A stretch of 64,000 bases of DNA. It comes from Lachnospiraceae bacterium (lineage in GTDB: Bacteria > Bacillota > Clostridia > Lachnospirales > Lachnospiraceae). The DNA lies in assembly GCA_017938145.1 (NCBI GenBank), contig JAGBCB010000010.1, positions 62,001 to 126,000 on the forward strand. The letters are read 5' to 3'. A program made the position numbers and the translations under genes. This document shows positions 35,637-44,897 of the stretch, in pieces (the stretch's first letter is position 1; every line of letters begins with the position of its first letter). Below the pieces are notes generated by a model, which saw nothing but the letters and a program-made list of their open reading frames with translations, was not told where the DNA came from and ran no database searches.

Positions 35637-37082
35637 ATGGTAAAGAAAACATTATTCAAAAAAACAGTGGCAGCATCCATGGCGGCAGTACTGGCATGCG
35701 GAATGATTGCCTGTGGCACAAAGGATGCGGGAGAAGAAAAGAATCCTACGGAAACATCCGGAACAGAAAATAACAATAGTGAAGAACCTGAGAGTCCGTA
35801 TCCTTTGTTAAAGGATGAAAAGGGTAACGTATACGACCTTGGCGGAATGGAAGTAATCATCCGTGACTGGTGGTCCTCCGGTGAGGAACCGGAACCTCAG
35901 AATGCGTATGATGAGGCCCGCAAGGAATATTTGGACTGGATTCAGGATACCTATAATTTTAAGATTAAGATGCTTGCTATCGGTGACTGGTCAAGTGCTC
36001 CGGGGGATTTTGTAAATTATGCATCCACCGGCGGTGATGAAAATTATGTATTCACCGTATGGCAGGGTACTTCCATCACAGCAGCTATGAACAGCGGACT
36101 TATGTATGATTTATCTGAGCTGGATTGTCTTGATTTTACCGACAAAAAGTGGGTAAGCGGTGTACATAACCTGTTAAGCAATAAAGAAGGTATCTATGGC
36201 ATGAATGCCAACACTCCGGAACCGAGAGCCGGTGTTTTCTTTAATAAAAGATTAGTAAAAGAAGCCGGCATTGAGCCGTCAGATCTTTATAAGTGGCAGG
36301 AAAGCGGCGAATGGACCTGGGAAAAATTTGAAGAAGTATGTGCAGCGGTTCAGAGAGACGTTGATAGTGACGGCGTTGTAGATATTTACGGTGAAACCTC
36401 CCAGAGAATCCAGGTGTATTCTGCAGCGGTTTATTCCAACGGCGGTGAATTCGTCGGCAAGGATGAAAACGGAAACTATGTAAATGAGCTGGAATCCGCC
36501 CCAACCTTAGAAGCGTTAAACTGGGGAGTTGACTTAATTAACAAATATGAACTTCCTGTTTCTGCGGAAGCAAACTGGGATTACTATGTAACAGCCTTCA
36601 GAGAAGGTAAAGCAGCATTTTGCGTAGACGATGCTTACCGTTTCAATGATTTTGCCGAAATGGAAGATGACTGGGGATTTTTATGTTTCCCTAAGGGACC
36701 TAGAGCAACCGACTATACAAACTGCTATCAGGATAATGTTTTAATTATTCCTGCCTGCTACGGTGCCGAAAAGGCATGGAAGATTGCCTTTGCTTATAAC
36801 TTATATACCAACCCAATCCCGGGATATGAAGATTATGAAGGCTGGCAGAGCGGATATATGACCAAGAGTAAGGACATCGAGTCTGTAGAACTTACCTTGG
36901 CAAGAATGACAAAGAACGGTATGATTACGTATCATTCCATGGTTCCGGGTATTGAACTCGGTGAAGATATTCTGTGGACCTTAGGTTATCCGGATGCCAA
37001 CGGCGAACTGGCTACACCTGCACAGCGTGCAGAAGGCCTTCGTAATGCATGGGATACAAAGATTAACGAAGCAAATAAATAG
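35637..37082 (+). CDS. Second solute-binding lipoprotein, orphan
   Basis: The 481-residue protein has a lipoprotein signal (lipobox M-I-A-C), a Thr/Glu/Asn-rich spacer and an extracellular solute-binding domain. G-V-F-F-N-K-R-L-V-K-E-A-G-I (near residue 200) is a common landmark of sugar-binding family 1 proteins. A GGAGGAGATTG site lies 5' of the start and a terminator lies after the stop, so it is a separate transcript. No permease genes are near. Compared with the first one it is shorter and only distantly similar. Confidence 0.85.
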   Translation: MVKKTLFKKTVAASMAAVLACGMIACGTKDAGEEKNPTETSGTENNNSEEPESPYPLLKDEKGNVYDLGGMEVIIRDWWSSGEEPEPQNAYDEARKEYLDWIQDTYNFKIKMLAIGDWSSAPGDFVNYASTGGDENYVFTVWQGTSITAAMNSGLMYDLSELDCLDFTDKKWVSGVHNLLSNKEGIYGMNANTPEPRAGVFFNKRLVKEAGIEPSDLYKWQESGEWTWEKFEEVCAAVQRDVDSDGVVDIYGETSQRIQVYSAAVYSNGGEFVGKDENGNYVNELESAPTLEALNWGVDLINKYELPVSAEANWDYYVTAFREGKAAFCVDDAYRFNDFAEMEDDWGFLCFPKGPRATDYTNCYQDNVLIIPACYGAEKAWKIAFAYNLYTNPIPGYEDYEGWQSGYMTKSKDIESVELTLARMTKNGMITYHSMVPGIELGEDILWTLGYPDANGELATPAQRAEGLRNAWDTKINEANK

Positions 37083-37095
37083 AATTAGGAATTAC

Positions 37096-37123
37096 AGGGC
37101 TGTCAAATCCGGCAGCCCTTTTT
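37096..37123 (+). terminator. Terminator after the second solute-binding protein gene
   Basis: AGGGCTG (37096-37102) pairs with CAGCCCT (37113-37119), followed by a T run. Confidence 0.82.
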
Positions 37124-37165
37124 CTTTTGTCACAGAAATTTCACATAAGTTTCCGGGCTGTTTGG

Positions 37166-37194
37166 TTGCCTTTTCTGCTATGTTGTAGTAAAAT
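37166..37194 (+). promoter_or_regulatory. Promoter of the three-gene two-component operon
   Basis: TTGCCT (37166-37171) and TAAAAT (37189-37194) have a 17-base spacer, about 58 bases before the first start. Confidence 0.5.
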
Positions 37195-37251
37195 TAATAG
37201 AAGATATGATAGAGATAATATCTTTTGGTTCTTATACAGAAAGGAAAAAAG

Positions 37252-37863
37252 ATGGACAAGAAATTTACATTTCAGGGGCACACCTTTGATGATGAAAAGC
37301 AGCTGATTGCTGCCAAAAAAGAAGCGGAAGCGGTGGAGTATCTCCGCTCCAAAACCGATTTTGGAAATATGAATAACTTAAGAAAGCTGTATGACCGCAT
37401 TTTAGACAGAGATATGATGGAAACGGTTATCGGTATAGATTTTTTAAAAGAAATCAGGGAAACGCTGATTTCTTCCGGTATGTTTAAGGAAGATCAAATC
37501 CGTACGGTACCGTTGCTCCCTGAGGTAAAAAAACTGAAAAAAAGACAAGAAACCCAAAAACGCAGCAGGGAACGTACTTTGTTGGAACGCAGCGAGCGTC
37601 AGAACACTATTTTAAAGACGGTATGTTTTTTTCTTGTGGTTATTGTCATTGCCATGTTTGTAATTGTACTTACAGGAACACGTTCGCCGTTGGCGGTTCG
37701 TTATGAGGAACAGATTTTGAATAAATATGCGTCCTGGGCGGAAGAATTACAGGAAAAGGAATATTATTTGCGGGAGTATGTCCGTAAATTGGAAGCCCAG
37801 GGTATAGAAGTGCCGGGCTGGGAAACAGAACCGGATGCCGGCAGTGAAACAGAAGGAGAATAA
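37252..37863 (+). CDS. Small membrane protein of unknown function, upstream of a two-component pair
   Basis: The 203-residue protein has a charged cytosolic N-terminal part (about residues 1-125), one hydrophobic segment (about 125-145) and an extracytoplasmic C-terminal part with a Glu-rich, probably coiled stretch. I do not recognise a family. The gene starts at 37252 behind AAAGGAAAAAAG. It lies three bases before the response regulator gene and should be co-translated with it, so it may be a third component that modulates the kinase. Confidence 0.7.
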   Translation: MDKKFTFQGHTFDDEKQLIAAKKEAEAVEYLRSKTDFGNMNNLRKLYDRILDRDMMETVIGIDFLKEIRETLISSGMFKEDQIRTVPLLPEVKKLKKRQETQKRSRERTLLERSERQNTILKTVCFFLVVIVIAMFVIVLTGTRSPLAVRYEEQILNKYASWAEELQEKEYYLREYVRKLEAQGIEVPGWETEPDAGSETEGE

Positions 37864-37866
37864 TTT

Positions 37867-38538
37867 ATGGATCAAATTAAGATATTAGTGGTAGACGACG
37901 AGAGTAGAATGCGTAAACTGGTGCATGATTTCCTCGCAAAGCAGGGATATGTTGTACTGGAAGCCGAAAACGGAGAAGAAGCGGTGGATATTTTCTTTTC
38001 CGATAAGAATATAGATTTAATTATACTGGATGTTATGATGCCGAAAATGGATGGCTGGCAGGTTTGCAAAGAAATCCGACAGTATTCCAAGGTGCCGATT
38101 ATTATGCTGACGGCTAAAAGCGATGAACGGGACGAACTGACGGGATTTGAACTCGGTGTGGATGAATATATCTCCAAACCGTTTTCACCAAAGATTCTGG
38201 TAGCCAGAGTAGAGGCAATTTTACGGCGTGCCAATGTGACCCAGGAAGAAGCGGTGGAAATCGGCGGGATTTATTTGGATAAAGCTGCCCATTCCGTAAA
38301 AATTGACGGACAGCCGGTGGATTTAAGTGTTAAGGAATTCGAACTTCTGGAATATTTCCTTACCAATAAAGGAGTTGCATTATCCAGAGAGAAGATTCTG
38401 AACAATGTTTGGAATTATGATTATTTTGGCGATGCCAGAACCATTGATACCCATGTGAAAAAGCTTCGCAGTAAAATGGGTGAAAAAGGCGATTATATTA
38501 AAACTATTTGGGGTATGGGCTACAAATTTGAACCGTAA
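37867..38538 (+). CDS. OmpR/PhoB-family response regulator
   Basis: The 223-residue protein has a receiver domain with phosphorylated Asp55 (L-D-V-M-M-P-K) and a winged-helix DNA-binding domain (about residues 125-222, with F-G-D-A-R-T-I-D-T-H-V-K-K-L-R). GAAGGAGAATAATTT precedes the start. It sits between a small membrane protein gene and the kinase gene. Target genes unknown. Confidence 0.95.
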   Translation: MDQIKILVVDDESRMRKLVHDFLAKQGYVVLEAENGEEAVDIFFSDKNIDLIILDVMMPKMDGWQVCKEIRQYSKVPIIMLTAKSDERDELTGFELGVDEYISKPFSPKILVARVEAILRRANVTQEEAVEIGGIYLDKAAHSVKIDGQPVDLSVKEFELLEYFLTNKGVALSREKILNNVWNYDYFGDARTIDTHVKKLRSKMGEKGDYIKTIWGMGYKFEP

Positions 38539-38553
38539 AACGGAGAAATGTAT

Positions 38554-40152
38554 ATGAAAAGAAAAATCTCATGGAGATTCAAAATGGTTCTGTTAATGCT
38601 GGCATCGGTAGTGGGCGCCATTGCCGTCACCTGGGTACTTAACAGGACTTTTTTGGAAGATTATTATTTATACAGTAAAATGGATATGCTGGACCAGGTG
38701 TTTCGTGAGGTACATGGTGTAATTGAACGTGCGGAACAGGGAGCGGAAAATTCAGAGGATTCTTTGGAAGATTCAGATGGGTTTCCTGTGGATGAATTTG
38801 GTAATACCGGTACAGAAGAGGAGCAGATCCGTCTTATTTTATCTGATATACAGAAACTGGAATTAGATGTTCAGGCACTTCGGAATGATGTGTCTATTTT
38901 GGTTGCCCAGAATTCCAATGCGGTGTATTTTTCAACCACCAGCAGTCCGGACACCATGAAATATATGCTAGACCGGCTTCTTCCGAATCTTTATCCGGGA
39001 AAGAAACCGGAATACAATTCCTACAAAAAGATAAAAAATGTTGATAACATTTATGATTTATATGAAAGCCACGATATCCGTACCAGATCCAATTTTTTGG
39101 AATTGGTGTGGAACGATGAGGATATGGATACGTATATTTTAATCCGTACCAGTGTGGAAAGTTTGCAGTCCAACGTGGAAATTGCCAATAAATTTCTTGC
39201 TTATGCGGGAATCCTGGTTGCCTTTCTAGTATCAGTTTGTGTGTTTTTCGCCACAAAATCTTTTATTCGACCGGTGGAGGAATTGTCCGGGATTGCAAAG
39301 CGCATGAGCAATTTGGATTTTAATGTAAAGTACAAAGTGGAAAGTAATGATGAAATCGGGGAACTGGGCAGAAGTATAAATCTTTTGTCCGAAAAATTGG
39401 AGGATACCATTTCTGAACTTAAGAGTGCCAATAACCAGCTGCAGACCGATATTGAGCAGAAGGTACATGTAGACGAGATGAGAAAAGAATTCCTGTCCAA
39501 TGTTACCCATGAGTTAAAAACCCCGATTGCGTTGATTCAGGGCTATGCGGAAGGGTTAAAAGATAATATTTCCGAGGATGCGGAAAGCCGGGAGTTTTAT
39601 TGCGACGTGATTATTGATGAAGCCTCTAAAATGAATAAGATGGTAAAGAAACTTCTCACCCTGAACCAGATTGAATTTGGAAATGATACTGTTGAGATGG
39701 AACGCTTTGATGTTGTGGCATTGATCCGGTCGGTATTGGAAAATTCCGATATTCTGCTGAAACAAAAAGAAATCAGGGTACAGTTTGAACGGGCAGAAGC
39801 AGTGGAGGTATGGGCAGATGAATATATGATAGAAGAAGTAGTAACAAACTATCTGACCAATGCTATTCATCATGCGGAAAATGAAAAAGTAATTGATATC
39901 CGGGTGCGCAGGGACGGAGAACATGTAAGGGTATCTGTTTTCAATACAGGAACTCCGATTCCTCAGGAGGATATTGATAAAGTCTGGATTAAGTTTTACA
40001 AAGTGGACAAAGCCAGAACCAGGGAATATGGCGGAAATGGTATCGGCTTGTCTATTGTAAAGGCAATTATGGAATCCCATAATAAGCCATACGGTGTGAT
40101 AAATCATTCTAATGGCGTAGAATTTTGGTTTGAATTAGATGCAGGTATCTAA
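38554..40152 (+). CDS. HAMP-domain sensor histidine kinase
   Basis: The 532-residue protein has membrane segments at about residues 10-30 and 205-228 around an extracellular sensor, then a HAMP domain, a phospho-acceptor box with His319 (V-T-H-E-L-K-T-P) and an ATPase domain (N-G-I-G-L-S-I-V near the end). The ATG at 38554 is preferred to one at 38548 because GGAG lies 8 bases upstream. It is the partner of the preceding regulator. The signal is unknown. Confidence 0.93.
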   Translation: MKRKISWRFKMVLLMLASVVGAIAVTWVLNRTFLEDYYLYSKMDMLDQVFREVHGVIERAEQGAENSEDSLEDSDGFPVDEFGNTGTEEEQIRLILSDIQKLELDVQALRNDVSILVAQNSNAVYFSTTSSPDTMKYMLDRLLPNLYPGKKPEYNSYKKIKNVDNIYDLYESHDIRTRSNFLELVWNDEDMDTYILIRTSVESLQSNVEIANKFLAYAGILVAFLVSVCVFFATKSFIRPVEELSGIAKRMSNLDFNVKYKVESNDEIGELGRSINLLSEKLEDTISELKSANNQLQTDIEQKVHVDEMRKEFLSNVTHELKTPIALIQGYAEGLKDNISEDAESREFYCDVIIDEASKMNKMVKKLLTLNQIEFGNDTVEMERFDVVALIRSVLENSDILLKQKEIRVQFERAEAVEVWADEYMIEEVVTNYLTNAIHHAENEKVIDIRVRRDGEHVRVSVFNTGTPIPQEDIDKVWIKFYKVDKARTREYGGNGIGLSIVKAIMESHNKPYGVINHSNGVEFWFELDAGI

Positions 40153-40179
40153 AAAATAAGATAAACTTTTTGATAAATA

Positions 40180-40208
40180 TTGCCGATATAATTAAAAAGT
40201 GATACAAT
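40180..40208 (+). promoter_or_regulatory. Promoter of the TPTPTP lipoprotein gene
   Basis: TTGCCG (40180-40185) and TACAAT (40203-40208) are 17 bases apart, about 60 bases before the GTG start. Confidence 0.5.
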
Positions 40209-40266
40209 GGTAGGGAGAGGTATGCTCTTTGCGTATACCATTACAAAGTAACAGGAGGTTTTTCTT

Positions 40267-41019
40267 GTGAAAAAAAGAATTTTATTGGTTGTGTTGTCCC
40301 TGATGCTGTGCTTGCTTGCCGGTTGTCTGGAGGCTACGCCGTTAAATGAGGAAGAAATGGATGTTGTTGCGGAATATGCGGCATCCCTGTTGTTAAAATA
40401 CGATAGGCATTACGATACACCGTTGTATTATGCGGAAGATAGAGAGGTGCGTTTATCACCTACACCAACGCCGACTCCAAAGCCAAAGAATCCAACGGCA
40501 ACACCTACACCGGTGGCAGATAATAAAAATCCATCCGGCAGCGGTCCGCAGGAAGAAGTTTCTGCTACGGCAACGCCAACACCGGCACCTCTTTATAATC
40601 AGGAAGAAACTACCAACCAGTTAACCGGACTGATGGCTGTGGAAGATATTACCGTTTCCTGTACCGGCTGTGAACTTATGGATTCGGTTGTCAGCAATGA
40701 TTATTTTTCCTTGCAGGCAAAGGAAGGCAGTCAATATGCGGTGGTAAGCTTTTTACTGCAAAACAATTCCGACCGTGATGTGGTATTTGATGCTTCCGGA
40801 AGAGGCTTGGAATATTCCATGGATGTGAACATCGATACAACCTTCAGAGCGTCACTTTCCTTGCTGGAGAACGATTTGCAGTATATGGAAATTCAGGTTC
40901 CGGCATCCGGTTCTGCAGAGGCAGTGCTTGTTTTTGAAATTTCAGATACAGAAATCAAAACCCTGCATCTGATTATTCAGGACAAGGAAGAGAACACGGT
41001 TTTTGTTAAACTACAATAA
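40267..41019 (+). CDS. Lipoprotein with Thr/Pro linker and unknown C-terminal domain
   Basis: The 250-residue protein starts with GTG at 40267 (ACAGGAGG upstream). It has a lipobox L-A-G-C, then a Thr/Pro-rich linker with repeated T-P (about residues 65-115) and a beta-rich domain in the last 125 residues. The last domain resembles the immunoglobulin-like DUF5067/DUF4352 proteins, but I am not certain. The TPTPTP linker also occurs in the PASTA kinase encoded at 59660, so it is a habit of this genome. Confidence 0.7.
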   Translation: MKKRILLVVLSLMLCLLAGCLEATPLNEEEMDVVAEYAASLLLKYDRHYDTPLYYAEDREVRLSPTPTPTPKPKNPTATPTPVADNKNPSGSGPQEEVSATATPTPAPLYNQEETTNQLTGLMAVEDITVSCTGCELMDSVVSNDYFSLQAKEGSQYAVVSFLLQNNSDRDVVFDASGRGLEYSMDVNIDTTFRASLSLLENDLQYMEIQVPASGSAEAVLVFEISDTEIKTLHLIIQDKEENTVFVKLQ

Positions 41020-41023
41020 ATGT

Positions 41024-41052
41024 TTGAATTATCGGGAAATTAGTACTATAAT
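41024..41052 (+). promoter_or_regulatory. Promoter of cheV
   Basis: TTGAAT (41024-41029) and TATAAT (41047-41052) are 17 bases apart, 31 bases before the cheV start. Confidence 0.7.
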
Positions 41053-41083
41053 TAATAAATATACAAAAGTGGAGGGGTATACT

Positions 41084-41986
41084 ATGGATACAGGTATTTT
41101 ATTAGAAAGCGGGACCAATGAGTTAGAAATTTTAGAGTTTATGGTTGGAAATAACCATTACGGAATTAATGTAGCAAAAATCAGAGAAATTCTTCCTTAC
41201 ACCAAGGTTGTGCCTGTGCCAAATGCAGACCCTGCCATCGAAGGAATATTTATGCCACGTGATGAAATCATTACCAGTATCAGTCTGGCTAAGGTTTTAA
41301 ATCTTCCGGCTTCTGAAAATGAAGCGGCTGATTTATATGTGGTTACATACTTTAATCATACCAATGCAGCATTCCACGTACATTCTGTTGTCGGCATTGA
41401 GCGTGTGTCCTGGGCAGACATCATTAAGCCGGATGCCACCTTAAGCTGTCAGGGTAACGGCGTGGCAACAGGTATCGTAAAAATCAACGGCCGTCTGATA
41501 ATTATGCTGGATTTTGAAAAAATTATTGCAGATATCAGTCCTGCTACCACCTTAAAGGTTGAAGATGTAGATGCACTGGGAGCAAGAGAAAGAAGTAATC
41601 TTCCGATCTTAATTGCAGAAGATTCCCCATTATTATCCCATCTGATTCAGGACTGCTTAAAGCGTGCCGGATACAGTAATTTAATTGTAAATATGGATGG
41701 TCAGGAGGCCTGGGATAAGCTTGAGGCTTTTGCAAAGGAAGGAACTTTGGCAGATAAGGTTAAGTTAGTAATTACCGATATTGAAATGCCAAAGATGGAC
41801 GGTCATCATTTAACAAAATTAATTAAGACCAACGGAAAAACATCTTTTCTTCCGGTTATTATTTTCTCTTCCATGATTTCGGAAGATATGATGAAAAAGG
41901 GCCAGAGCCTTGGTGCGGATGCCCAGATTACAAAACCGGAAATCGGTACTCTGGTAGGAGAAATCGATCGTTTGATTTTAAAATAA
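41084..41986 (+). CDS. cheV: Chemotaxis coupling protein CheV
   Basis: The 300-residue protein is a CheW-like domain (about residues 18-155) followed by a receiver domain (about 175-298, with phospho-acceptor Asp in T-D-I-E-M-P-K). This two-part layout is CheV, which couples chemoreceptors to CheA and adapts by phosphorylation. GGAGGGG precedes the start at 41084. A chemoreceptor gene lies at 16809. There are no other che genes in the window. Confidence 0.93.
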   Translation: MDTGILLESGTNELEILEFMVGNNHYGINVAKIREILPYTKVVPVPNADPAIEGIFMPRDEIITSISLAKVLNLPASENEAADLYVVTYFNHTNAAFHVHSVVGIERVSWADIIKPDATLSCQGNGVATGIVKINGRLIIMLDFEKIIADISPATTLKVEDVDALGARERSNLPILIAEDSPLLSHLIQDCLKRAGYSNLIVNMDGQEAWDKLEAFAKEGTLADKVKLVITDIEMPKMDGHHLTKLIKTNGKTSFLPVIIFSSMISEDMMKKGQSLGADAQITKPEIGTLVGEIDRLILK

Positions 41987-42019
41987 CCGCTACGGAAGTT
42001 GGCAGGAATGAGGGAAAAA

Positions 42020-43519
42020 ATGGCAGTTTGTAAGCATTGCGGGACAGAAATTGAAGATGGATTAGTATACTGTCCGAATTGCGGACAAAGTATAGAAGAA
42101 AATTTCGGTGAATTTTTCGACGCGGATGAAGAACTCGAAGAAGAAGCGTACAATATTTTTGACGCGCCGGAAGAATTTGATATGGACAGCCTGCTCTCCA
42201 GGGAGTTTGACTCGGGCGTTACCATTGCAAGCCGGTCAGAAACAGAACAACCGGAGATATCTTCCGTTGAAGAACCGGAGGAACTGCCTTTGTTTGATTT
42301 ATTCGGAACTCAGGAAACAGGTGAGCAAAGCATACCGGAACCGGAAACTGCGCAGCCGGAAGCTCCTTTAGCTGAGCAGGATGACATTGCGGAGCTGTTA
42401 GGATTATTCGGAGAAGAAACTTCTTCGCAAATTGAGGAATTGTCTCCGGAACCAAGTACGGATTCTATTGAGTTACCGGAAGTAGAAGAGACCGATTTCT
42501 TTGCTTTGGATGATTTGTTTGAAGATTTAAGCCCTTCAGAAGTTCAGACAGTACCTATGGAAGAAGATTCTTTTGACCATGGATTAGAAGAACTTCTGGC
42601 TGCCAATGATGTTATAGAAGAATCCACATCCAAAAAGAAGAAAGAGAAGAAGTCAAAAAAAGAAAAGAAATCTTTCTTCCAAACAGTGTTCGGAAATGTT
42701 CCGGTAGACCCTTCAAAAATCAAGCCGGAGCCTACACCGGAGCAGATAGCTGCCAAAAAGCAGAAAGAAGCTGAAGAAAAACAGGCAAAAGCCGAAGAAA
42801 AAAAGCTGGCTGCCGAAGAAAAGAAACAGATTGCTCAGCGGAACAAAGAAGAAAAAGCCCGTCAGAAAGCTCTTGCGAAGGAAGAGAAAAAGGCGAAAAA
42901 ACTAGAGGAAGCAAAACAGATTCTGGAAGACATGAAAGCAACCAGAATTAATCGCGTGGGAGCTACCATCGTATTTGTTTTCTTCGCAGTGTGTACTATT
43001 ATTCTTCTTTCCGGAAGTGAAATTTTTGGTTATACCATAAGCATACATAGTGCAGAAACAAACTTTAATAATGCATATAACAATAATGTAAAATATTATA
43101 CCGATGCATATAATGATATTTACGGATTGGACATCCGTCCGGAAGATCAGGTGCTTAGTGAAAAAATCATGACTGTTATGTTTGTAAATAAGGAATTAAA
43201 TTCTTATAACAGCTACATGCGGATGAATGATTACCAGTCAGCACTCCATTCCCTGTTACTTGGACTTTACCGTTACGGAAAGTACTATGAGCAGGCAATT
43301 CCTCTTGGCATTGACAGAGACATGGATTATGTCAGAACCCAGATATTAAAAGTACTGGAAACAACGTTCCATGTTTCCGAAGACGAGGCGGAGCTTCTTC
43401 GCAGTATGCTGGAAGCAGCAGGTGCGGGTGGTATGAATTCAAGCATCCATGCAGATGCGGCCAGAGAATATAATCTGGCTCTATATGAAATTGTAACAGA
43501 AAGTGAACTTGAACAATGA
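42020..43519 (+). CDS. Zinc-ribbon membrane protein with acidic and coiled-coil regions
   Basis: This 499-residue protein begins with a zinc ribbon (Cys4, Cys7, Cys18, Cys21), followed by a long acidic, low-complexity region (about residues 25-200). A Lys/Glu-rich coiled coil (about 205-310) ends in a membrane segment (about 315-335), with an extracytoplasmic domain at the end. I do not recognise the C-terminal domain. The start at 42020 has GAGGGA upstream. The end overlaps the hisH start by four bases. Confidence 0.75.
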   Translation: MAVCKHCGTEIEDGLVYCPNCGQSIEENFGEFFDADEELEEEAYNIFDAPEEFDMDSLLSREFDSGVTIASRSETEQPEISSVEEPEELPLFDLFGTQETGEQSIPEPETAQPEAPLAEQDDIAELLGLFGEETSSQIEELSPEPSTDSIELPEVEETDFFALDDLFEDLSPSEVQTVPMEEDSFDHGLEELLAANDVIEESTSKKKKEKKSKKEKKSFFQTVFGNVPVDPSKIKPEPTPEQIAAKKQKEAEEKQAKAEEKKLAAEEKKQIAQRNKEEKARQKALAKEEKKAKKLEEAKQILEDMKATRINRVGATIVFVFFAVCTIILLSGSEIFGYTISIHSAETNFNNAYNNNVKYYTDAYNDIYGLDIRPEDQVLSEKIMTVMFVNKELNSYNSYMRMNDYQSALHSLLLGLYRYGKYYEQAIPLGIDRDMDYVRTQILKVLETTFHVSEDEAELLRSMLEAAGAGGMNSSIHADAAREYNLALYEIVTESELEQ

Positions 43520-44118
43520 TAGCAATAATCGATTATGATGCAGGAAATTTAAAAAGTGTGGAAAAGGCACTGCAGTATTTAGGTGAAGATGTAAAAATCA
43601 CTTCCGATGCCAACGAAATCCTCGGGGCAGATAAGATTATTCTGCCGGGAGTAGGTGCCTTTGGTGACGCAATGGAAAAATTAAATACACGCGGCCTTTC
43701 TGAGGTAATCAGAGAGGCCGTAAAAAGAAAGATACCGTTACTCGGAATCTGCCTCGGCTTACAGCTTTTATTTGAAGCCAGCGAGGAATCTCCAGGAGTA
43801 GACGGTCTTTCTGTTTTGAAAGGAAAAATTGTCAGAATTCCGGATAAGGAGGGCTTTAAGGTGCCTCATATCGGCTGGAATTCTTTAAAAATCAATCCGG
43901 AGTCAAAGCTTTTTTCGGGAATTCCGGAGGATTCCTATGTTTATTTTGTCCATTCCTATTATCTTGCGGCAGAAGAACCGATTGTAGCTGCTACTACAGA
44001 CTATGTGGTTGATATTCACGCAGCGGTGGAAAAAGAGCATGTTTTTGCATGCCAGTTCCATCCGGAAAAAAGCGGTGATATCGGTTTAAAATTACTGAAA
44101 AATTTTGCTACAATGTAA
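43516..44118 (+). CDS. hisH: Imidazole glycerol phosphate synthase subunit HisH
   Basis: The 200-residue glutamine amidotransferase has the G-I-C-L-G-L-Q nucleophile motif (Cys near residue 79) and the H-x-E pair near the C-terminus (F-H-P-E-K-S-G). It feeds ammonia to HisF for imidazole glycerol phosphate synthesis, a step in histidine formation that also yields AICAR. It overlaps the zinc-ribbon gene by four bases and hisF follows after 17 bases. Other his genes are not in the window. Confidence 0.97.
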   Translation: MIAIIDYDAGNLKSVEKALQYLGEDVKITSDANEILGADKIILPGVGAFGDAMEKLNTRGLSEVIREAVKRKIPLLGICLGLQLLFEASEESPGVDGLSVLKGKIVRIPDKEGFKVPHIGWNSLKINPESKLFSGIPEDSYVYFVHSYYLAAEEPIVAATTDYVVDIHAAVEKEHVFACQFHPEKSGDIGLKLLKNFATM

Positions 44119-44135
44119 TTTGAGTGGAGGAAAAA

Positions 44136-44897
44136 ATGTTTACAAAAAGAATTATTCCTTGCCTTGATGTTCACAATGGAAGAGTTGTGAAGGGGGTTAA
44201 TTTCGTAAATTTAAAGGATGCCGGTGATCCGGTGGAAATCGGCGCTGCATACGATAAGGCAGGCGCAGATGAACTGGTATTTTTGGACATTACTGCATCA
44301 TCCGACGCAAGAGCCATTAAAACCGAATTGGTCCGTAAGGTGGCGGAGCGTGTATTTATTCCTTTTACCGTAGGCGGCGGCATCCGTACGGTAGAAGATT
44401 TCAGGGATATTTTACGTGAAGGTGCCGACAAGGTTGCAGTAAATTCTGCGGCTATTTTAAATCCGGAGCTTATCAGCCGCGCAGCTGATAAATTCGGCAG
44501 TCAGTGTGTGGTGGTTGCTATTGATGCAAAACGCCGCCCGGACGGTTCCGGCTGGAATATTTATAAAAACGGCGGCCGTGTAGATATGGGTATTGATGCA
44601 CTGGAGTGGGCAGAAAAGGCATATAAGCTTGGTGCGGGCGAACTGCTTGTAACCAGTATGGACAAAGACGGAACCAAAGACGGTTACGATTTAGAGTTAA
44701 CCCGGAAGATTTCCGAACTGGTTAAAATTCCGGTGATTGCTTCCGGCGGAGCAGGAACCATGGAACATTTTAAAGAAGCATTAACCGACGGTGGAGCAGA
44801 TGCGGCTTTGGCAGCGTCCTTATTCCACTACAAAGAGTTAGAAATTAACGAAGTAAAGCAGTATTTAAGAAATGAAGGCGTAAGTGTCAGATTATGA
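44136..44897 (+). CDS. hisF: Imidazole glycerol phosphate synthase subunit HisF
   Basis: The 253-residue beta-barrel protein has the catalytic Asp residues in C-L-D-V (residue 11) and A-I-D-A (near residue 130). HisF cyclises PRFAR with HisH-derived ammonia. The start at 44136 has GGAGG upstream; a GTG 12 bases earlier is less likely. The stop overlaps the ung start by four bases. Confidence 0.97.
   Translation: MFTKRIIPCLDVHNGRVVKGVNFVNLKDAGDPVEIGAAYDKAGADELVFLDITASSDARAIKTELVRKVAERVFIPFTVGGGIRTVEDFRDILREGADKVAVNSAAILNPELISRAADKFGSQCVVVAIDAKRRPDGSGWNIYKNGGRVDMGIDALEWAEKAYKLGAGELLVTSMDKDGTKDGYDLELTRKISELVKIPVIASGGAGTMEHFKEALTDGGADAALAASLFHYKELEINEVKQYLRNEGVSVRL

Noticed and set aside
39556-40107. 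Long antisense frame (183 codons) opposite the HAMP kinase
   Set aside because: It mirrors the codon pattern of the kinase gene, has no ribosome site and no recognisable protein pattern.
40440-40600. Another run of CCAACACC-like repeats
   Set aside because: These are the T-P linker codons of the lipoprotein; no repeat-spacer pattern.
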